This document shows, in pieces, positions 18,783 to 27,678 of a stretch of 64,000 bases of DNA. This DNA is from an uncultured Xanthomonas sp. (GTDB lineage Bacteria; Pseudomonadota; Gammaproteobacteria; Xanthomonadales; Xanthomonadaceae), in NCBI GenBank assembly GCA_943912265.1, contig CALTTS010000018.1, positions 1 through 64,000 on the forward strand, given 5' to 3'. A model generated the notes under the pieces. That model did no database searches. It saw only the letters and a list, made by a program, of their open reading frames with translations, and was not told the DNA's origin. Made by a program: the position numbers and the translations under genes. Numbering within the stretch: the stretch's first letter is position 1; every line of letters begins with the position of its first letter.

Positions 18783-20885
18783 TCAGGGCAGGGTCCGCAG
18801 CGTCGGCTCCCGCGCCCATTGCCGGGTGGCGGCCTGCTTCAGGAAGGCCTTGATGTTGGCGGCACCGATCACGCCGGCGTCCGTTCCGATGCCGGCGCTC
18901 TCGATCAGGGCCGAGGCGCCTTCGTCGAAGGCGATGGCCTTCAGGTGGCCGAAGGCATCGCGGACCCAGTCCACGGCGGCGGCTTCGGCCGCGAGCCGGG
19001 CGCCGGCGGCGGGGGCCAGGAGCAGCGCCACCGCATCGAAGATCACCGAGGGCGTGCCGTCCAGCTTGCCGTCGGCTGCCAGAGGCTTGCCGCCGCTCGG
19101 CTTGATGCCGCCAATCTTCGGCGCGACCAGCTTGACCGTCGCGCCTTCGGCTTCGATGGCGGTGCGCAGGGCGGCAATCGCGGCACCGTCGGAGCCGTCG
19201 TCGATCAGCAGGCCGATCTGGCGCCCGCGCAAGGTGGGCTTGTTCTTGCCGATCAGGCGCAGTGCGGGCGAGGGCGGCAGGTCCTGCGTTTCCACCGCGG
19301 CTTGGGCCGCGGGCGGAAGCCCGGCCAGGCCGAGGCCGTCGGCCACGCGCTGCGCCAGGTCGGCATCGATCAGGCGCAGGTGCCCGACCACGCGCTCGCG
19401 CACGGCCGGCGTTTCCACCTTGGACAGTTCGAACACCAGGGCATGGGCGATGTGCGCCTGCTCCACCGCGCTCTGGCTGCGCCAGAACAGGCGCGCCTGG
19501 GAATGGTGGTCGGCGAAGCTTTGCGCACGCACCCGCGTCTTGCCGCCTTCGCCGGCCACCGCGGCGAGGCTGCGGTAGCCCGCGGGCGTTTCGCGCGGCG
19601 CGTCGTCCTGCAGCGAGCTGGGTTCGTAGGCGACGCGGCCCTTGGGCCGGCCCATCTGCATGTGGCCGTCGCGCTGCTGGTTGGCGAACGGGCATTGGGG
19701 CGCGTTGACCGGGATCTGGTGGAAGTTCGGCCCGCCCAGGCGCAGCAGCTGCGTGTCCAGGTAGGAGAACAGCCGTCCCTGCAGCAGCGGGTCGTCGGAG
19801 AAGTCGATGCCGGGCACGATGTTGGCCGGGCAGAACGCCACCTGTTCGGTTTCGGCGAAGAAGTTGTCGGGCCAGCGGTCCAGCACCATGCGCCCGACGA
19901 TCTGCACCGGCACCAGCTCCTCGGGGATCAGCTTGGTGGCATCGAGGTGGTCGAACGGGAATTCGGCGGCCTGTTCCTCGGTGAACAGCTGCACGCCGAA
20001 GTCCCATTCCGGGTAGTCGCCGCGCTGGATGGCCTCGTACAGGTCGCGGCGGTGGAAGTCCGGGTCGGCGCCGGCGATCTTCACCGCCTCGTCCTAGCAG
20101 GTCGACTGCAGCCCCAGCCTGGGGCGCCAGTGGAACTTGACGAAGGTGCTCTCGCCCTTGTCGTTGACCAGGCGGAAGCTGTGGATGCCGAAGCCCTCGA
20201 TCATGCGCAGCGAGCGCGGGATGGCGCGGTCGCTCATCGCCCACATGATCATGTGCATGGATTCGGGCGTGAGCGAGATGAAGTCCCAGAAGGTGTCGTG
20301 GGCGCTGGCCGCCTGCGGGAAGCCACGGTCCGGCTCCATCTTCACCGCGTGGATCAGGTCGGGGAACTTGATCGCGTCCTGGATGAAGAACACCGGGATG
20401 TTGTTGCCCACCAGGTCGAAGTTGCCTTCCTCCGTATAGAACTTGACCGCGAAGCCGCGCACGTCGCGCGGGGTGTCGACCGAGCCGGCGCCGCCGGCCA
20501 CGGTGGAGAAGCGCGCGAACACCGGCGTGCGTTTGCCGGTCTCGGTCAGGAGAGCGGCGGTGGTGTATTTCGACAGCGAGCGGGTCAGCTCGAAGTGGCC
20601 GTGCGCGCCGCTGCCGCGCGCATGCACGATGCGTTCGGGAATGCGTTCGTGGTCGAAGTGGGTGATCTTCTCGCGGAGGATGAAATCCTCCAGCAGCGTC
20701 GGCCCGCGCGCGCAGGCATGCAGGGAGTTCTGGTTGTCCGCGATCGGCACACCTTGGTTGGTGGTCAGCACGGGGTGGCTGCCGTCCGCCTGCAGGTGCA
20801 GCTCGTCGCCCTCTCCGCGAAGGGCGCCGCGGGCGTTGCGGGATGAAGGCACGCTGCGGCCCGGCGGCTTGCGGTTGGTGTTCAT
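18783..20885 (-). pseudogene. katE: Large-subunit monofunctional catalase (HPII type), amber-interrupted
   Basis: From the ATG at 20885 the frame encodes a clade II catalase. It has the distal His (VHARGSGAHGHFE), the Asn of VGNNIPVFFIQD, and the proximal heme Tyr in RLFSYLDTQLLRLGG. A C-terminal flavodoxin/DJ-1-like domain begins near GRQIGLLIDDGSDG. Codon 264 is TAG (20094-20096) in LGLQSTC-stop-DEAVKIAG, where catalases have Trp, as in STVWDEAVK. The frame is otherwise intact for 701 codons including both stops. A downstream GTG could start only a fragment lacking the distal heme side. Inference: inactive unless the amber is suppressed or is a sequencing error. Confidence 0.88.
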
Positions 20886-21489
20886 CGTGCTGGCTCCTGC
20901 GCTGGCGGATGAGGGCAAGGAAGCGAGGCTTAGCAGGGGGCAGGTGCAGGGCGCGTAAACGGCCGAGCGCAAAATCCGGCGCATCGGCCGGTCTGCGTGC
21001 ATCCGCGCGAAGGCGGGCCGAACCGGGCCGCCACCCGGGCTGGTCGGGCGGGGCCGAAGCCCGCGCCGATGCTGCGCAGCCGCTTCGCGCCTGCGCCGTT
21101 CCATGCAGCCGGAGCCGGACGTCGCCGGCTTTCCATCGCGCAGTCCGGCGTGCGCACTGCGCCGGTTTCCCTGTTTCCGCTCCCATGTCCGCTGCAGGGC
21201 GACCCGCGGCATCGATTCTGGCCTTTGCCGTTCCCTTCACGCCGCTGCGCGCTAGGTAGGCCCGTGCAGGGACGGCTGACGTCCTCCACGCAATCGTCCA
21301 CGGGAATCAGGTGACGCATCGGATGGATCGGATCGGCGGCCAGCGCGAAGGCACATGGACACGCCCCCGGAAGAGGAGGCTGGCGCGGCCGGATGCGGGG
21401 CGGATGCCGGGCTTGTCCGCCGATGGCATGGCGCCGGCTCGTGGGTGCGGGCGGGGCATGCCGCGCCGGGCCGTGTTCCGGACATCGCC
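20886..21489. other. Divergent intergenic region, katE / acyl-CoA dehydrogenase operon
   Basis: About 600 bp that must hold the promoters of both divergent units. I see no clear -10/-35 pair or gene. An in-frame ATG at 21355 could extend the dehydrogenase by 45 residues, but these look like non-coding sequence. Confidence 0.5.
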
Positions 21490-22512
21490 ATGAGCCTTGC
21501 CCTGCGCGCCGATGCCCTGCCTGCCGAGTCGTCGAAGCCCATGCCTGCGGAGGCATTCCCGCTGCGCGAGCGCGCCGCCCACTGGCTGTCGCGGCACCCG
21601 GTGCTGCCTTTCCCGGGCCGCGGCGCCACCCTGGAACGCTGGCGGGTGCTGGCCGACATCGCCGCCGAGGACGTGTGCCTGGCCAAGCTGCTGGAGGCGC
21701 ATTACGACGCCCAGGCCATCGCCGCCGAACTGGGCGTGGACGGGCCCGGGCGGGACGAATTGTGGGGCGTGTGGGCGGCCGAACCGCCGGGCGACACGCT
21801 GCGTTTCGAATCCGGGCAGGCGGCGGACCCGGCCGCGGAGCGCGGCTGCCTGCAGGGCGGCAAGTCCTGGTGCTCGGCCGCCGCCTGGCTGACGCATGCG
21901 CTGGTCACCGCGCGCCAGGGCGAGCGGCGCGTGCTGGCGGCGGTGCGCCTGGACGGGCACGCGGTCATCGACGACACGTGCTGGCAGGCGGTGGGCATGC
22001 GCCGCATCGACAGCGGGCGGGTGGTCTTCATCGATGCGCCGGCGATGCGGATCGGCACGCCGGACCGGTATCTGCAGCGGCCCGGCTTCTGGCACGGCGG
22101 CGCCGGCATCGCCGCCTGCTGGTTCGGCGCGAGCTGCGCGATCGCCGCGCGCCTGCGCACGGACCGGCGCCTGCGGGACGACCCGCACGCCGCCGCGCAT
22201 CTGGGCGCGATCGACGTGCGCCTGGCCGCGCTGGCGGCGCTGCTGCGGCAGACCGCCGCCTGCATCGACGCCGATCCCGTCCAGCCGCACCGGCACCGGG
22301 TGATGCAGCTGCGCGGCGCGGCCGAAGCGGCGGCCCGCGAGGTGATCGACCGCTGCGCGCGCGCGCTCGGCCCCGGGCCGCTGTGCAACGAGGGCGCGCA
22401 TGCGCAGCGCAGCGCCGACCTGTCCATCTTCATCCGCCAGCACCATGCCGAGCGCGACCTGGCCGCGCTCGGGGTGCTGGCCAGCCGGGAGGCCACGACA
22501 TGGCGGTTGTGA
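21490..22512 (+). CDS. Acyl-CoA dehydrogenase-like flavoprotein
   Basis: A 340-residue acyl-CoA dehydrogenase-fold protein, shorter than the usual 380-400. It has an N-terminal helical part (WRVLADIAAEDVCLAKLLEAH), a middle domain (GGKSWCSAAAWLTHALV, equivalent to the G.K.W.. motif of the family) and a C-terminal helical part ending SIFIRQHHAERDLAALG. It is the first gene of a four-gene run with overlaps of 13, 4 and 4 bp, so translation is coupled. In this setting it may oxidise a biosynthetic intermediate rather than fuel-derived acyl-CoA; the substrate cannot be read from sequence. Confidence 0.78.
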   Translation: MSLALRADALPAESSKPMPAEAFPLRERAAHWLSRHPVLPFPGRGATLERWRVLADIAAEDVCLAKLLEAHYDAQAIAAELGVDGPGRDELWGVWAAEPPGDTLRFESGQAADPAAERGCLQGGKSWCSAAAWLTHALVTARQGERRVLAAVRLDGHAVIDDTCWQAVGMRRIDSGRVVFIDAPAMRIGTPDRYLQRPGFWHGGAGIAACWFGASCAIAARLRTDRRLRDDPHAAAHLGAIDVRLAALAALLRQTAACIDADPVQPHRHRVMQLRGAAEAAAREVIDRCARALGPGPLCNEGAHAQRSADLSIFIRQHHAERDLAALGVLASREATTWRL

Positions 22513-23261
22513 GCGCGCGCCTCATCGAGGGCGATGGCACCGACGAGGAGGCCTGGGCACGGGCGGAATGGCTCGCCGCCGCGCCGTGCGCGGGTCTGGA
22601 CGAACTGCTGCCGCCGGGCTCGCGCCTGGTCGTGGTCAGCCCGCACCCGGACGACGAGGTGCTCGGCTGCGGCGGCCTGATCGCCGATGCGCTGGCCGCC
22701 GGCCGTCGCCTGCTGGTCGTCACCCTGACCGAAGGCGAGCGGGCCTATCCGCAGGACCGCCATTGGCGGCCGCGGCGGCTGGCCCGGGCGCGGCGCCGCG
22801 AGCTGCGCCGGGCGCTGGCGGCGCTGGGAGCGCCATGCCGCGCGTTGCGCCAGCTGGCATTGGGCGACGGCCGCCTGGCCGCGCGGCAGGGGCGCATCGT
22901 CGAGGCGCTGCGCGGCCTGTGCATGCCCGGCGACACCGTGCTGGCGACGTGGGTGCAGGACGGCCATCCCGACCATGAAGCCACCGCGCGCGCCACGCGC
23001 CAGGTGGCGGACGAACTCGCGCTGCGGCGGTTCGAATACCCGGTCTGGGGCTGGCACTGGGCGCGCCCGCAGGCCGGCCCGTTCGGCCAGGGGCTGCTGC
23101 GCTACCGGCCCAGCGCCGAGGGACTGGCGCGCAAGAACGCGGCGCTGGACTGCTTCGCCACCCAGACCGGCCGCATCGAACCGGCGCCGGCCCGGCCGAT
23201 CCTGCCGCCGGCCGTGCTGGCGCGGTTCCGGCGCGGCTGGGAAGCGTTCCTGCCCGCATGA
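22500..23261 (+). CDS. PIG-L (LmbE-like) family deacetylase
   Basis: Predicted zinc-dependent N-deacetylase of 253 residues. The metal-binding motif is SPHPDDEVLGCGG near residue 50, and the second ligand region is QDGHPDHEATARA. Relatives remove acetyl groups from GlcNAc moieties, for example in GPI anchors, mycothiol (MshB), bacillithiol (BshB) and lincosamide precursors. It overlaps the dehydrogenase gene by 13 bp and the methyltransferase gene by 4 bp. Specific substrate unknown. Confidence 0.85.
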   Translation: MAVVSARLIEGDGTDEEAWARAEWLAAAPCAGLDELLPPGSRLVVVSPHPDDEVLGCGGLIADALAAGRRLLVVTLTEGERAYPQDRHWRPRRLARARRRELRRALAALGAPCRALRQLALGDGRLAARQGRIVEALRGLCMPGDTVLATWVQDGHPDHEATARATRQVADELALRRFEYPVWGWHWARPQAGPFGQGLLRYRPSAEGLARKNAALDCFATQTGRIEPAPARPILPPAVLARFRRGWEAFLPA

Positions 23262-23839
23262 GCCCGGATTTCGAGCGCCTGTACCGGGAGCCGGACCCGT
23301 TCGGCTATGCCACCCGCTGGTACGAACGCCGCAAGCGCGCCCTGCTGCTGGCGCTGCTGCCGCGGCCGCATTTCCGCCGCGCCTGGGAGCTGGGCTGTTC
23401 GACCGGCGCGCTGGCGCGGCAGCTGGCGGCGCGCTGCGGGCAGGTCCTAGGCACCGATCTGTCGGCGCGGGCGATCGCCCAGGCGCAGGCGGCGGGCACG
23501 GCGCCCAACCTTTCGTTCGAATGCTCGGCGCAGCCGGCACAGTGGCCGCCGGGCCGTTTCGACCTGATCGTGTTCAGCGAGGTCGGCTATTACTTCGACG
23601 CGCCGGCGCTGGCCCTCGCCGCCGGGCGCATGGCGGCCTCGCTGGAGCCGGACGGCGGCGTGGTGGCCTGCCACTGGCGGCATCCGTTCGCCGGGCGCCT
23701 GCACAGCGCCGAGCAGGTGCATGCGCGGCTGGCCACGGCGATGGGCGGGCCGCCTTCGCACCATTACCGCGATGCGGACATGCTGCTGCAGGCATGGTGG
23801 CCGGGGCCGAGCATCGCCGAGCGCGAGGGGCTGGCGTGA
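23258..23839 (+). CDS. SAM-dependent methyltransferase, NodS-like
   Basis: A 193-residue class I methyltransferase. The SAM-binding motif I is WELGCSTGALARQLA and motif II is GTDLSARAIAQAQ. LIVFSEVGYYF resembles NodS-type N-methyltransferases, which act on deacetylated amino sugars. Position after a deacetylase supports the idea that it methylates the amine that enzyme exposes; this is inference. It is coupled at both ends by 4-bp overlaps. Confidence 0.82.
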   Translation: MSPDFERLYREPDPFGYATRWYERRKRALLLALLPRPHFRRAWELGCSTGALARQLAARCGQVLGTDLSARAIAQAQAAGTAPNLSFECSAQPAQWPPGRFDLIVFSEVGYYFDAPALALAAGRMAASLEPDGGVVACHWRHPFAGRLHSAEQVHARLATAMGGPPSHHYRDADMLLQAWWPGPSIAEREGLA

Positions 23840-24495
23840 TCGCGGTGCTGATCCCGGCCCGCGACGAGGCCCGCCGCATCGGCGCCTGCCTGCAGTCCAT
23901 CCGCGCGGCCTCGCGGCATCCGGGGCTGGCGGGCGAAGCGGTGTCGGTCTTCGTCGCGCTGGACCGCTGCCGCGACGGCACCGCCGCCATTGCCGAAGCC
24001 TGCCTGGCCACGACCGTGGCCTGCGCCTCCGGGGTGGGCGCCGCACGCGCCGCGGCCGCCGAAGCCGCACTGGCCCGCGGCGCGCGCTGGCTGGCCTGCA
24101 CCGATGCCGACACCCGCGTGCCGGCACACTGGCTGGCGGCCCAGCTGAGCTGCGGCGCGCCGGTGTTCTGCGGCCCGGTGCGGGTGGCCAGCTGGCGCAG
24201 CTACCGTGCCGCCACCCGCCGCGCGTTCGAATGCTGGGAATCGCCGGTGGACGGGCATCCGCACGTGCACGGCGCCAACCTCGGCTGCAGCGCCGCGGCC
24301 TACCGTGCGGTGGGCGGCTTCGCGCCGCTGGCCACCGGCGAGGACGTGGCCCTGGTCGGCCGGATGGTGGCGGCCGGCCTGGCCGTCGCGCGCCGCGGCG
24401 ATCCCTGCGTGCTCACCAGCGCCCGCCGCAACGCGCGCGCGGCGCATGGCTTCAGCGGCTTCCTGGCGGCGCTGGACACCTCGGCCGCCGATTGA
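23836..24495 (+). CDS. Family 2 glycosyltransferase
   Basis: A 219-residue GT-A fold enzyme. It starts IAVLIPARDEARRIGACLQSI, has the metal-binding DADTRVP (the DxD equivalent), and ends with acceptor-site motifs HGANLGCSAAAYRAVGGF and TGEDVALVGRM. No membrane segment is evident, so it is soluble or peripheral. The GTG start overlaps the methyltransferase stop by 4 bp. It is the last gene of the four-gene unit; sugar donor and acceptor unknown. Confidence 0.82.
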   Translation: MIAVLIPARDEARRIGACLQSIRAASRHPGLAGEAVSVFVALDRCRDGTAAIAEACLATTVACASGVGAARAAAAEAALARGARWLACTDADTRVPAHWLAAQLSCGAPVFCGPVRVASWRSYRAATRRAFECWESPVDGHPHVHGANLGCSAAAYRAVGGFAPLATGEDVALVGRMVAAGLAVARRGDPCVLTSARRNARAAHGFSGFLAALDTSAAD

Positions 24496-24523
24496 GGCCG
24501 GTGTTGTGCTGCGGTGCGAAGGC

Positions 24524-25438
24524 TCAATCGCCGGTGGCACCGCTCCGGCCGGTTTCCCGGCGCAGCAGTTCGCGCTTGCGTTCCACGCCCCAGCGGTAGC
24601 CGGCGAGGTCGCCGTCGCGGCGGACGACGCGGTGGCAGGGGATCGCCACCGCCAGCACGTTGCCGGCGCAGGCGCGGGCGACGGCGCGGCCGGCCCTGGG
24701 CTGGCCGATGCGTGCGGCGATGTCGGCATAGCTGGCGGTGCTCCCGGGCGGGATGGCCTGCAGGGCGCGCCAGACACGTTCCTGGAAGGCGGTGCCGCGG
24801 ATGTCCAGCGGCAGGTCGGGCACGGCCGAGGCCGGGGTTTCGACCCGGCCGACCACCTGCGCGACGAGGCGCTCGAACGCGGCGTCGCCGCCGACCAGTT
24901 CGGCCTGCGGGAAGCGGTCCTGCAGCTCGCGCGCCAGCGCATCCGGGTCGTCGCCGAGGCTGATCGCGCAGATGCCGCGCTCGCTGCGGGCGACGAGGAT
25001 CGCGCCGAGCGTGCACTGGCCGACCGCGAAACGGATGTGCTGGCCGCGCCCGCCGGCCCGGTAGTCGCGCGGCGGCATGCCCAGGCGCCGGCCGGCCTGT
25101 TCGTAGAAGCGGCTGCTCGAACCGTAGCCGGCCTCGTGGGCCGCGGCGGTGACGGGAGCTGGCACCGTGCCGGCGGCGGCAAGCTGCCGGCGGGCGCGGC
25201 GCGCGCGCAGGGCGCTGCCGTAGGCCTTCGGCGTCACCCCGGTGACGGCGCGGAACACGCGGTGGAAATGGTACGGGCTCAGGCCCGCCGCCTGCGCGAG
25301 CCGGTCCAGCGCGGGGGCGGGCCGGCCGTCGGCCACGGCGCCTTCGATGGCGCGGCAGGCGGCGGCGACGCGGGCGGCATGCGGGTGCGGGGCAGGGGAC
25401 GGAACGGGAGCGGGCGTCATGGCGGCGGCGGGTGGCAT
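24524..25438 (-). CDS. Ada-like fusion: AraC HTH plus O6-alkylguanine-DNA alkyltransferase
   Basis: Repairs O6-methylguanine by suicidal methyl transfer and may regulate repair genes. Residues about 15-110 form an AraC-type HTH (LAQAAGLSPYHFHRVFRAVTG and GYGSSSRFYEQ). The alkyltransferase domain ends with the active-site motif AIPCHRVVR. The N-terminal zinc domain of E. coli Ada, whose Cys38 accepts methyl groups from phosphotriesters, is absent, so the known methyl-switch cannot operate. The start is uncertain: ATG at 25438 or 25420, neither with a clear ribosome-binding site. It follows alkB on the same strand after 65 bp. Confidence 0.85.
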   Translation of the reverse strand: MPPAAAMTPAPVPSPAPHPHAARVAAACRAIEGAVADGRPAPALDRLAQAAGLSPYHFHRVFRAVTGVTPKAYGSALRARRARRQLAAAGTVPAPVTAAAHEAGYGSSSRFYEQAGRRLGMPPRDYRAGGRGQHIRFAVGQCTLGAILVARSERGICAISLGDDPDALARELQDRFPQAELVGGDAAFERLVAQVVGRVETPASAVPDLPLDIRGTAFQERVWRALQAIPPGSTASYADIAARIGQPRAGRAVARACAGNVLAVAIPCHRVVRRDGDLAGYRWGVERKRELLRRETGRSGATGD

Positions 25439-25503
25439 CGGGGCGACGCGGCCAGTCTGCGGCGGGGCCGGCGCGCGGACACTCCGGTTCTTGCGTCGGC
25501 CGC

Positions 25504-26172
25504 TCACGCGCCGGCTTCCGCCTTGCGGAAGGTCAGGTTGATCCGGCGCGCGCCGAGCTGCGGGTGCGGCGCGTCCGGCAGCGGCAGCACGCCGTGGTGG
25601 CGCAGGCGGTCCACGCCGCCCCACACCACCACGTCGCCGTGGTGCAGGGGCACGCGCACGGTCGGGTCGCCGCGGGCCTCGCCGCCGAACAGGAAGGTGG
25701 CGCTCATGCCCAGCGAGACCGACACGATCGGCGCGCGCAGGTCCGGTTCGTCGCGGTCCTGGTGCAGGCTCAGCCGGGTGCCGGGGCGATACAGGTTGAC
25801 CAGGCAGGCATCGGGCCGGAAACCGGCGAAGCCGGCCGCCGCCGCGGCCTCGGCGGCCAGCAGGGCGAAGGCCGGCGGCATCGCCGGCCACGGGCTGCCG
25901 CTGGCCGGGTCGATGGCGTCGTAGCGGTAGCCGCGCGCATCGCTGACCCAGCCGAGCCGGCCGCAATTGCTCATCGCCACCGACATGCGCCGGCCGCCCG
26001 GCGTGCGCAGGTGGCGGAACGGGGCGGCCCGCACCACCTCGCGCAGCGCCGGCATCAGCCCGGGCAGCGCGGGCAGGGCGAAGCCGCGCAGCACCCGGGC
26101 CTGCTCGCCCAGCGGCTCGCACGCGCCGGGCGATGGCGGGAACAGGTCGGTGGCCGGGACTGGCGGGGACAT
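25504..26172 (-). CDS. alkB: Alkylated-DNA dioxygenase AlkB
   Basis: Fe(II)/2-oxoglutarate dioxygenase that removes methyl groups from 1-methyladenine and 3-methylcytosine. The iron ligands H137, D139 (LHQDRDEP) and H193 (RHHGV) and the 2-oxoglutarate-binding R210 and R216 (RRINLTFR) are all present with the spacing of E. coli AlkB. The 222-residue length is normal. Transcribed ahead of the Ada-like gene, so the pair forms an alkylation-repair unit. Confidence 0.93.
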   Translation of the reverse strand: MSPPVPATDLFPPSPGACEPLGEQARVLRGFALPALPGLMPALREVVRAAPFRHLRTPGGRRMSVAMSNCGRLGWVSDARGYRYDAIDPASGSPWPAMPPAFALLAAEAAAAAGFAGFRPDACLVNLYRPGTRLSLHQDRDEPDLRAPIVSVSLGMSATFLFGGEARGDPTVRVPLHHGDVVVWGGVDRLRHHGVLPLPDAPHPQLGARRINLTFRKAEAGA

Positions 26173-26269
26173 CGCGCCGGCATCCTACCGCGGGCGGCGC
26201 GGCACGGTTCATTCCGCATCCGGCCGCGCGGGATTATCGTGCGCGCTGGATTCCACGGATGCTTTCCGC

Positions 26270-27661
26270 ATGTCTTCCCCCATCAAGCGGCGCCTGTCCG
26301 CCGCCTGCCTGGCGGCCGCGCTCGCCATCGCCTGCACCGCCCAGGCCCGGCCGGCCGAACCGCTGAGCCACGGCCGTTTCGAGAACACGCCGGTGTACCG
26401 GCCGGACGGGGCGGTCAAGCGCTTCGTGCTGTGGTTCGCCGACGGCCCGGACAGCGCGCAGCGGCGCCAGCGCGTGCAGGCGCTGGTCGGCGACGGGGCG
26501 ATGGTCGCGGTGGTGGACATGCGCCACCTGCTCGGCGTGCTGGGCAAGGACCCGGGCAAATGCACCTTCTCCTCCGGCGACGTGGAGAACTACGCCCGCT
26601 ACGTGCAGGCCTACTACAAGGTGCCCGGCTACCACCTGCCGCTGCTGCTCGGCGACGGCCGGGGGGCGGCGTGGGCCTATGCCATCGCCGCGCAGGCGCC
26701 CCGGGGCGCGGTGGCCGCGGCGGTCTCGCTGGGCTTCTGCCCGACGGTGGAACTGCCGCGCGCGCTGTGCCCGACGCAGGCGCTGAAGTACGCCGCCGGC
26801 CAGCCTGCGCTGATGCAGCCGGCGCCGCTGTCGGTGCCGTGGCTGGTCGGCGCGGGCAACGCCAGGCCGCAGTGCCCGGCGGCGCAGGTACAGGCCTTCA
26901 CCGCCGCGGTGCCGCAGGCGCGGGCGATCAAGCCGGCCGCCGACGGCGACGTGCTGCCCGGCCTGCGCGCCGCGCTGGTCTCGCTCGGCGCGCGTCCCGG
27001 CGCCAGCGTCGCCGCCGCGCCGGACGCGCTCAAGGGCCTGCCGGTGGTGGAAGTGCCGGCCGCCGGCAAGGGCCACGACGACACGCTGGCGATCTTCGTT
27101 TCCGGCGACGGCGGCTGGGCCGGTTTCGACAAGCAGGTGGCCGGGCGGCTGGCGCAGGCCGGCTTGCCGGTGGTCGGCGTGGATTCGCTGCGCTATTTCT
27201 GGAGCGCGCGCACGCCGCAGGGCTTCGCCGACGACCTGGTGCGCATCGCCGACTACTACCGCCAGCACTGGAACCGCAGGCGCGTGGTGCTGGTCGGGTT
27301 CTCGCAGGGCGCCGACGTGCTGCCGGCCGCGTACAACCACCTGCCGGAAGCGGCCAAGCAGGACATCCCGCTGCTGGCGCTGATGTCCTTCGGCGAGAAG
27401 GCCAGCTACGAATTCCACGTCGGCAACTGGCTGGGCAAGGTCGACGACGGCCTGCCGATCGCGCCGGAAGTGGCGCGGATTCCGCAGGCCAAGGCGCTGT
27501 ATTTCTACGGCACCAAGGACGGCGACGCGCTGTGCCCGAAGCTGCCCGCCGCGGTGCGGGCCGGCTGCGTGCCGCTGCCCGGCGACCACCACTTCGGCGG
27601 CGACTACGCCGGGCTGGCGCAGCGCATCCTCGCCCGGCTGGACGCGCTGCCGGCAGACTGA
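26270..27661 (+). CDS. AcvB/VirJ family serine hydrolase (probable aminoacyl-phosphatidylglycerol hydrolase)
   Basis: Exported protein of 463 residues with a signal peptide (AACLAAALAIACTAQA) and two VirJ-like halves. The C-terminal half is an alpha/beta hydrolase with the nucleophile elbow GFSQGAD and the late histidine in GDHHFGGDY. Agrobacterium AcvB degrades lysyl-phosphatidylglycerol in the periplasm. The convergent neighbour, 17 bp away, is mprF, which makes that lipid, so the same role is likely here. The start is the ATG at 26270. Confidence 0.85.
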   Translation: MSSPIKRRLSAACLAAALAIACTAQARPAEPLSHGRFENTPVYRPDGAVKRFVLWFADGPDSAQRRQRVQALVGDGAMVAVVDMRHLLGVLGKDPGKCTFSSGDVENYARYVQAYYKVPGYHLPLLLGDGRGAAWAYAIAAQAPRGAVAAAVSLGFCPTVELPRALCPTQALKYAAGQPALMQPAPLSVPWLVGAGNARPQCPAAQVQAFTAAVPQARAIKPAADGDVLPGLRAALVSLGARPGASVAAAPDALKGLPVVEVPAAGKGHDDTLAIFVSGDGGWAGFDKQVAGRLAQAGLPVVGVDSLRYFWSARTPQGFADDLVRIADYYRQHWNRRRVVLVGFSQGADVLPAAYNHLPEAAKQDIPLLALMSFGEKASYEFHVGNWLGKVDDGLPIAPEVARIPQAKALYFYGTKDGDALCPKLPAAVRAGCVPLPGDHHFGGDYAGLAQRILARLDALPAD

Positions 27662-27678
27662 AGCCGCCGCGCCGGCGC

